DNA of 8,384 bases from positions 1 to 8,384 of the forward strand of contig DKEU01000005.1 in NCBI GenBank assembly GCA_002452635.1. Direction: 5' to 3'. The notes below the pieces were generated by a model. It ran no database searches, was not told the origin of the DNA, and saw nothing but the letters and a program-made list of their open reading frames with translations. Positions 1-3,404 of this stretch are shown in pieces. A program made the position numbers and the translations under genes. Position 1 is the first letter of the stretch; the number at the start of each line of letters is the position of its first letter. The DNA comes from Desulfovibrionaceae bacterium UBA6814. Its GTDB lineage: Bacteria > Desulfobacterota > Desulfovibrionia > Desulfovibrionales > Desulfovibrionaceae.

Positions 1-43
1 CCCGCACTTGCCGGCCGGCCGGAACGTTGTTAGTTCCCGAATC

Positions 44-49
44 AGGAGG
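44..49 (+). promoter_or_regulatory. Ribosome binding site of plsY
   Basis: A full AGGAGG Shine-Dalgarno lies 8 nt before the ATG at 58. It supports that start over the overlapping frame that opens at 27. The 43 bases before it are GC-rich with a CCGGCC repeat; no upstream gene end can be assigned confidently. Confidence 0.85.
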
Positions 50-57
50 AACCACCC

Positions 58-651
58 ATGCTCTCCATTGCCTGGATAGCTTTGGCCTATCTCATCGGGT
101 CCATGCCCTTCGGGCTGTTCGTGGCCAAGGCGGCCAAGGGGGTCGACCCGCGCACGGACGGCAGCCGGAACATCGGGGCCACCAACGTGGCCCGGCTGTG
201 CGGCACGGGCTGGGGCGTGCTGGTGCTGGCCCTGGACATCGCCAAGGGCTGGCTGCCGGTGGCGGTGGGCTCGACCTTCAGCGACTCGGCCTTCTTCCTG
301 GGCGCCACGGCCCTGGCCGCGGTGTCCGGGCACATCTTCTCGGTGTTCCTGCACGGCCGCGGCGGCAAGGCCGTGGCCACCACGGTGGGCGTGTTCCTGG
401 CCCTGGCCCCGGCCCAGCTCGTGGTGTCCGCCATCGCCTGCATCCTGGCCATCGCCCTGTCCGGCTACGTGTCCCTGGGGTCCCTGACCCTGGTGACCCT
501 CCTGCCCATCCTGCTCCTGTTCACCGGGCAGGTGACCTATTTCTTCTTCGCCCTGGCCATCATGGTGCTGGTCTACTGGCGGCACCGGGAGAACATCCAC
601 CGCCTGGTGCGCGGCGAGGAGAAGCCCTGGCGCAAGCCGCGGGAGATCTGA
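58..651 (+). CDS. plsY: Glycerol-3-phosphate acyltransferase PlsY
   Basis: PlsY transfers an acyl chain from acyl-phosphate to the sn-1 position of glycerol-3-phosphate, making lysophosphatidic acid at the start of phospholipid synthesis. It acts in the inner membrane, normally with PlsX supplying the acyl-phosphate. The 197-residue length is normal for the family. The three family motifs are visible: SRNIGATNV (residues 36-44) after a first membrane helix, HGRGGKAVATT (99-109) as the glycine-rich phosphate-binding loop, and RHRENIHRLVRGEE (175-188) near the C-terminus. LDIAKGWLPV (59-68) is also typical. Hydrophobic segments at about 2-22, 52-72, 78-95, 110-140 and 145-172 fit a multi-pass protein. 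The next plus-strand gene is over 340 bp away, so no operon partner is seen downstream. The identification is firm. Confidence 0.96.
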   Translation: MLSIAWIALAYLIGSMPFGLFVAKAAKGVDPRTDGSRNIGATNVARLCGTGWGVLVLALDIAKGWLPVAVGSTFSDSAFFLGATALAAVSGHIFSVFLHGRGGKAVATTVGVFLALAPAQLVVSAIACILAIALSGYVSLGSLTLVTLLPILLLFTGQVTYFFFALAIMVLVYWRHRENIHRLVRGEEKPWRKPREI

Positions 652-666
652 GCAGCAGCGCCCGCG

Positions 667-692
667 ACCCGCGCCAGGGACTGCGCGCGGGT
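667..692 (+). terminator. Terminator-like hairpin after plsY
   Basis: An 8-bp GC stem, ACCCGCGC pairing with GCGCGGGT, encloses a 10-nt loop and begins 16 nt after the plsY stop codon. The position fits a transcript end. No T-run follows (next bases ATTGGCC), so it is not a classical intrinsic terminator and may only protect the 3' end. Confidence 0.35.
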
Positions 693-793
693 ATTGGCCT
701 TCAATATCACCGTCTCTTTCCCGCTCCAGTGTGCTCTGTGCCGGCCGCGTTGCGCCCATCGCGCACCGCACTGGGTATCGCCGCATTCGGTGT

Positions 794-809
794 GCTCTTT
801 TCGAAGAGC
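794..809 (+). other. Hairpin with TTCG tetraloop
   Basis: GCTCTT-TTCG-AAGAGC is a perfect 6-bp stem with a UUCG-type loop, directly before the toxin-antitoxin promoter. No T-run follows, so it is not a standard terminator. It could stop or stabilise a short transcript from the left, insulating the module. Confidence 0.35.
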
Positions 810-817
810 GGCAACGC

Positions 818-846
818 TTGACATTTCAGCTCGTCTAGTATATAAA
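818..846 (+). promoter_or_regulatory. Strong sigma70-type promoter of the antitoxin gene
   Basis: A perfect -35 box TTGACA (818-823) is followed after exactly 17 bp by TATAAA (841-846) as the -10 box. Transcription would start near 853 and leave a leader of about 140 nt before the GTG at 993. The -10 box is the left arm of the first palindrome, so a protein bound to the palindrome would block this promoter. That geometry suggests autoregulation, which is an inference. Confidence 0.7.
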
Positions 847-862
847 GTATATATACTTTATA
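841..862. repeat. Palindrome P1 (outer left)
   Basis: A perfect 22-bp palindrome with the shared core AGTATATATACT at 846-857 and the arm TATAA on the left, mirrored on the right. The next base pair breaks symmetry. It contains the -10 box of the antitoxin promoter. Its centre (851.5) is 101 bp from that of P2. The arm differs from those of the other three copies but is fully self-complementary. Confidence 0.9.
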
Positions 863-937
863 CACTGGTGAGTTGCGCGGCCCAATGTTTCTTTCTCTGG
901 TTTTTCAGCACAAACTATCTCTTGCCATCATCAATAT

Positions 938-967
938 ATTATGATAAGTATATATACTTATCATAAT
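938..967. repeat. Palindrome P2 (inner left)
   Basis: A perfect 30-bp palindrome around the core AGTATATATACT (947-958), with left half ATTATGATAAGTATA. It lies in the leader of the antitoxin transcript, ending 14 bases before the Shine-Dalgarno. In RNA it could fold into an AU-rich stem of up to 13 bp. TTGCCA at 922-927 lies 19 nt to the left of the core. It may be an operator, a second promoter or an RNA hairpin. Confidence 0.9.
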
Positions 968-980
968 GAGATTTTAGCAA

Positions 981-987
981 AAGGAGG
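981..987 (+). promoter_or_regulatory. Ribosome binding site of the antitoxin gene
   Basis: AAGGAGG, preceded by two more A residues, lies 5 nt before the GTG at 993 and fixes that non-ATG start. The signal is far stronger than anything in front of the partner toxin gene, consistent with antitoxin being made in excess. Confidence 0.85.
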
Positions 988-992
988 GCGTT

Positions 993-1871
993 GTGGGAAA
1001 GACCCGCCTGGACCTCGCCCGAAAGGAAATCGCCGGGTTCCTGGAGGACAGTGGCCAAACGGTTTTTTCCCTCCGGGATCTCGGGGAGATATACCGGGAG
1101 AACTCTCAGGCCTGGCGGCTGGCCATGAGCACCAGCAGATCGTCGTTCGCCGACTACCTTTGCCAGAAGCGCATCCTGCAGAAGATCGACATCCCATTCG
1201 GCGAGAAAAAAGTGTTCACCAGGTATGCGTTGCGCGGCAGATTCGCCAGGGTGGAGGTCTATCTCTCTCTGGTGGCGAGCGCCTATCTGAGCCACTACAC
1301 GGCCATGGGCTACCACCAACTCACCGAGCAGATGCCCAAGACCTACTATGTCAACCATGAGCTGACGCCGAAACACATCACTCCGAACCAGTTGACGCAG
1401 GAGGGCATTGATGTGGCCTTTGCAAAGGCTCCCCGGGTGTCCCGCACCGTCGCGGAGTACAAGGGAGACAGAATTGTCCTGCTCAACAGCAAGTCCGCCA
1501 ACGGGCTGGGGATTATCGAAGAACCCTGGGAGCGCGGGTTCGTCAGAATGACGAACCCCGAACGGACCCTCATCGACTGCATGGTAAAGCCGGAGTATGC
1601 CGGAGGCGTGTATGAAGTGGCGAAGGCGTTCAAGCTCGCCAACGGCAGGGCGTCAACCAACACCATGTACGCCATGCTCAAAAAGCTCGACTACGTGTAC
1701 CCCTACCACCAGGTTCTTGGATTCTATCTGGAACTCGCCAAGTTTGATTCAGTGATACTCAAACGTCTCGCTGCGATGCCCATGCCCCACGACTTCTATC
1801 TTACCCACGGAATGGTGGATCCAGACTACTCCGAAAAGTGGAAGCTATATTACCCCAAGTCGTTCTTTTAA
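993..1871 (+). CDS. AbiEi-like antitoxin / transcriptional regulator of a type IV toxin-antitoxin pair
   Basis: In the AbiE family the antitoxin combines an N-terminal winged-helix DNA-binding domain with a C-terminal domain that neutralises the toxin. It does so without forming a stable complex with the toxin, and it represses its own promoter. Here residues 5-85 fit the DNA-binding part (basic helices, then a KKVFTRYAL wing-like strand). The C-terminal part carries family-like blocks HYTAMGYHQLTEQMPKTYYV (101-120) and NPERTLIDCMVKPEYAGG (188-205). The 292-residue length suits the longer members. The GTG start is fixed by a strong ribosome binding site. Its promoter holds palindrome P1 and its leader holds P2, good candidates for its own binding sites. 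Its last 27 bp overlap the 3' end of the toxin gene, which lies on the opposite strand; that is unusual for AbiE. GC content is visibly lower than in the flanking genes. The family call is good; the antitoxin role rests on the family and the neighbour. Confidence 0.8.
   Translation: MGKTRLDLARKEIAGFLEDSGQTVFSLRDLGEIYRENSQAWRLAMSTSRSSFADYLCQKRILQKIDIPFGEKKVFTRYALRGRFARVEVYLSLVASAYLSHYTAMGYHQLTEQMPKTYYVNHELTPKHITPNQLTQEGIDVAFAKAPRVSRTVAEYKGDRIVLLNSKSANGLGIIEEPWERGFVRMTNPERTLIDCMVKPEYAGGVYEVAKAFKLANGRASTNTMYAMLKKLDYVYPYHQVLGFYLELAKFDSVILKRLAAMPMPHDFYLTHGMVDPDYSEKWKLYYPKSFF
1845..1871. other. 27-bp tail-to-tail overlap of toxin and antitoxin genes
   Basis: The plus-strand gene stops with TAA at 1869-1871 and the minus-strand gene with TAG at 1845-1847. 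The last nine codons of each gene therefore share the same DNA. No terminator hairpin is present in or beside the overlap, so each transcript should run into the other gene as antisense RNA unless it is stopped by other means. Confidence 0.9.
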
Positions 1872-2738
1872 TAAAGTTGCAACAGCAATAATAAACTTGT
1901 AATAGAAATCAAAAGGATGAGTTTGCATTCTTCCGCTGACTGTATCCACGACAGCAGGGAATGTGGCCTCATGGATGTCCCTGTAGTTACCTATCTGGCC
2001 CAATGTCTCTAGCGGGACACGCTTGGCTGCAAATACATTGCGAAGCCTAGCCAGGTTATCGTCAGAAGCGAGATCGATGTCGAATGTCTTGCACAGGTAA
2101 TATATATCAAAGAAATCCCTGGCTCTACCCTTGAGTCCCGGCTTGTTCACGATGCGTGAGAAATCGTCGGTCTGCTGGCAAATTGCACGCAGCTTTTCTA
2201 TTGCAAGCAGCACTGGAGGATAGACATATATGATATAATCATCGAGCTCTTTTTCCTCCTTTTCACAATATTCGTACTTGCTGATTTCAATAATGATGTT
2301 TTGCCTCCCGCCCTTGTCTATCCGTACCGCCTTCTTGCGCAATGCGGCGATGTTCCCCTGGTGCTTCTTGTAATCCTCAAGCATTGCAAGCTTGAAGGAT
2401 GCGACATACCCACCCCAGAATCCGGTCTCCCCAGGGTTTCTCCCGGCCGGACGCGGCTCGAATTCGTAGTCGAAGACCACCAGCTCCTTTTCCCTGAACA
2501 CCGCGGCAAGGGCATTTCGAATTCTTGCCCCAATGCCCTCGATCTCATCGGCGGCGAAATCCTGCTCAATGGAAAAATCAAAATCCAGGGAGGCCCGGTT
2601 GTACATCCCATAGACGAGGTTCATGGCGTTGCCGCCCTTGAATACCAGGCGCTCCATCAACCAGTCGTCGGAAAAAAGCGCGACCACGGTCATGGTCTTT
2701 ATTGACTCGAAATCAGGTTGACTCTGCATGGGGTCCAT
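1845..2738 (-). CDS. AbiEii-like nucleotidyltransferase toxin
   Basis: AbiEii/AbiGii toxins are DNA polymerase beta-type nucleotidyltransferases that halt growth and can block phage multiplication. The 297-residue protein shows the catalytic signature: KGGNAMN (34-40) as the glycine loop, then RASLDFDFS (48-56) with the metal-binding pair D52 and D54. Further family blocks are the strand IIIEISKYEY (148-157), KLRAIC with K182, and RARDFFDIYYL (205-215). No key residue appears lost, so the enzyme looks active. The ATG at 2738 is the only ordinary start after an in-frame stop at 2775-2777. A second ATG lies 3 codons in. Neither start has a clear Shine-Dalgarno, so translation is probably weak. 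The gene faces the antitoxin gene and overlaps it by 27 bp. Palindromes P3 and P4 lie upstream; P3's AT-rich arm may serve as the -10 box, but no good -35 is seen on this strand. Confidence 0.85.
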   Translation of the reverse strand: MDPMQSQPDFESIKTMTVVALFSDDWLMERLVFKGGNAMNLVYGMYNRASLDFDFSIEQDFAADEIEGIGARIRNALAAVFREKELVVFDYEFEPRPAGRNPGETGFWGGYVASFKLAMLEDYKKHQGNIAALRKKAVRIDKGGRQNIIIEISKYEYCEKEEKELDDYIIYVYPPVLLAIEKLRAICQQTDDFSRIVNKPGLKGRARDFFDIYYLCKTFDIDLASDDNLARLRNVFAAKRVPLETLGQIGNYRDIHEATFPAVVDTVSGRMQTHPFDFYYKFIIAVATLLKERLGVI

Positions 2739-2740
2739 GT

Positions 2741-2763
2741 AGGTCCAAAGTCCGGCCTTGACA
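2741..2763 (+). repeat. Direct repeat box left of palindrome P3
   Basis: AGGTCCAAAGTCCGGC then CTTGACA matches the box at 2846-2868 as AGGTC-CAAA-T-CGG-TTGAC, in the same orientation with one small gap on each side. TTGACA (2758-2763) followed after 17 bp by TATATA (2781-2786) also reads as a plus-strand promoter. That promoter would point away from both module genes. The box lies in the leader of the toxin gene. Confidence 0.6.
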
Positions 2764-2779
2764 AACCCGAGGATTTATG

Positions 2780-2809
2780 CTATATATAAGTATATATACT
2801 TATATATAG
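2780..2809. repeat. Palindrome P3 (inner right)
   Basis: A perfect 30-bp palindrome around AGTATATATACT (2789-2800), with left half CTATATATAAGTATA. It lies 42 bp upstream of the toxin ATG, in the position of that gene's promoter. Its centre (2794.5) is 102 bp from that of P4, almost the same spacing as P1 to P2. Both strands offer TATATA as a possible -10 box. Confidence 0.9.
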
Positions 2810-2834
2810 TGCTAGTGCGGCGTCTCACCAGGCG

Positions 2835-2850
2835 GACCTGGCTCCAGGTC
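2835..2850. repeat. Inverted repeat between P3 and P4
   Basis: GACCTGG-CT-CCAGGTC is a 7-bp inverted repeat with a 2-bp centre, close to the midpoint between P3 and P4. It is the only GC-rich dyad inside the module's right end and could be a separate protein site. There is no counterpart of the same sequence between P1 and P2. Confidence 0.5.
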
Positions 2851-2868
2851 TCAAACTTCGGGTTGACT
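2846..2868 (+). repeat. Direct repeat box left of palindrome P4
   Basis: AGGTCTCAAACTTCGGG then TTGACT is the partner of the box at 2741-2763. Part of it also recurs before P2: CTGG, CAAACT and TTGNC stand at identical spacings at 897-926 and 2838-2867. TTGACT followed after 17 bp by TAAATA (2886-2891) resembles a plus-strand promoter running into P4. Confidence 0.6.
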
Positions 2869-2880
2869 TTAGGGCCATAA

Positions 2881-2912
2881 TGTGATAAATAGTATATATA
2901 CTATTTATCACA
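2881..2912. repeat. Palindrome P4 (outer right)
   Basis: A perfect 32-bp palindrome, the longest of the four, around AGTATATATACT (2891-2902), with left half TGTGATAAATAGTATA. To its right the sequence returns at once to GC-rich host style, so it marks the right end of the AT-rich module. The TTGAC box lies 22 bp to the left of the core, the same distance as at P1. Confidence 0.9.
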
Positions 2913-2993
2913 AGCATTTCCCCCGCCTGTTTGCCGGCGCGACCCGCTTCCCGGAACATACCGCCCGGACCCGCATCACCCTGCCGGCGCGGA

Positions 2994-3320
2994 CTACTTG
3001 AGCCCCTTGCAGAAGGACGCGTTGAACTTGGACAGGGACATGGCGGACTTCTTGGCCGCCCCGTCCGCGCAGCCCTGCTTGCACATGGCCACGGACAGGG
3101 CCGCGGACAGGCCCGCCACGTCCTTCTCGCCCATGAGCCGCGGGGCCAGGGCCTGGACCAGGTAGTCGCAGCCGGACTGGTCCATGCCCTTTCCGCCGTC
3201 GTAGCAGGCCTGGTAAATCTGGTAGGTGTCGGCGCAGGTGGCGTCCTGGTCCGCGGCAGCGGCCGGGAGGGCCGGCAGAAGCAGCAGGGCCAGGGCCAGG
3301 AAGAACGCGAAACGGGACAT
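2994..3320 (-). CDS. Small exported six-cysteine protein, function unknown
   Basis: The 108-residue product starts with a classical Sec signal peptide: MSR, a hydrophobic core FAFFLALALLLLPALP and a likely cut after ALPAAAA near residue 23. The mature part of about 85 residues has six cysteines (29, 39, 51, 80, 84, 104), an even number that suits three disulfides in the periplasm. No haem-binding CXXCH is present. The ATG at 3320 was chosen because GGAG stands 8 nt upstream and the signal peptide begins exactly there; an upstream in-frame ATG at 3386 would bury the signal. It lies 84 bp downstream of the hybrid kinase gene on the same strand and may be read from the same transcript. The family is not recognised. 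Confidence 0.75.
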   Translation of the reverse strand: MSRFAFFLALALLLLPALPAAAADQDATCADTYQIYQACYDGGKGMDQSGCDYLVQALAPRLMGEKDVAGLSAALSVAMCKQGCADGAAKKSAMSLSKFNASFCKGLK

Positions 3321-3352
3321 GGCGTTGCTCCGGGGTTGGAAATGCGGACAGT

Positions 3353-3374
3353 GGCCCTGTCCTAGCACAGGGCC
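3353..3374. other. Hairpin between kinase and small exported protein gene
   Basis: GGCCCTGT and ACAGGGCC form an 8-bp stem with a 6-nt loop, in the 84-bp gap between the two minus-strand genes. On the minus strand no T-run follows, so full termination of the kinase transcript is unlikely; partial termination or RNA processing is possible. On the plus strand only four T residues follow a few bases later. Confidence 0.4.
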
Positions 3375-3404
3375 GACGATTTTCAAAGCCCGGCCAAGAT
3401 TTCT

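Larger units (their letters stand above)
652..817. other. Gene-free spacer with several inverted repeats
   Basis: No convincing gene lies between plsY and the toxin-antitoxin promoter; frames here have no usable ribosome binding site. The stretch is rich in small inverted repeats: ACCCGCGC/GCGCGGGT (667-692), TATTG/CAATA (692-706), CCAGTG/CACTGG enclosing TGCGC/GCGCA (726-774), and GCTCTT-TTCG-AAGAGC (794-809). A 9-bp direct repeat GTGTGCTCT occurs at 729-737 and 790-798. It may hold the end of the plsY transcript, a small structured RNA or remnants of an insertion boundary; the sequence does not decide. Confidence 0.5.

Noticed and set aside
27..821. A plus-strand frame overlapping plsY and the spacer
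   Set aside because: The overlapping PlsY frame carries every family motif and the ribosome binding site; this one gives a Gly/Arg/His-rich product.
841..2912. Palindromes as LexA boxes
   Set aside because: LexA sites in enterobacteria need CTGT...ACAG ends around the AT stretch. Here the core ends in AG...CT and the CTG/CAG ends are missing in all four.
841..2912. Palindromes as hairpin-telomere resolution sites or Xer/dif sites
   Set aside because: TAGTATA halves in P4 recall part of spirochaete telomere sites, but the similarity is limited to AT-rich bases. The dif-type arms with asymmetric XerC and XerD boxes are not present, and the genes around are ordinary chromosomal ones.
841..2912. 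Terminal inverted repeats of a transposon
   Set aside because: No transposase is present, the left and right ends do not match each other in inverted orientation beyond the palindromic cores, and no target duplication could be identified. The boxes beside the palindromes run in direct orientation.
818..2912. CRISPR array or integron attC array
   Set aside because: There are only four units with unequal spacing, no constant repeat of 25-40 bp, and no GTTRRRY/RYYYAAC core boxes. A structural analogy to folded recombination sites is kept only as a hypothesis.
2932..2991. Direct repeat TGCCGGCGCG at 2932-2941 and 2982-2991 as a target-site duplication
   Set aside because: Both copies lie on the same side of the module, and such GC-rich 10-mers recur easily in this genome.
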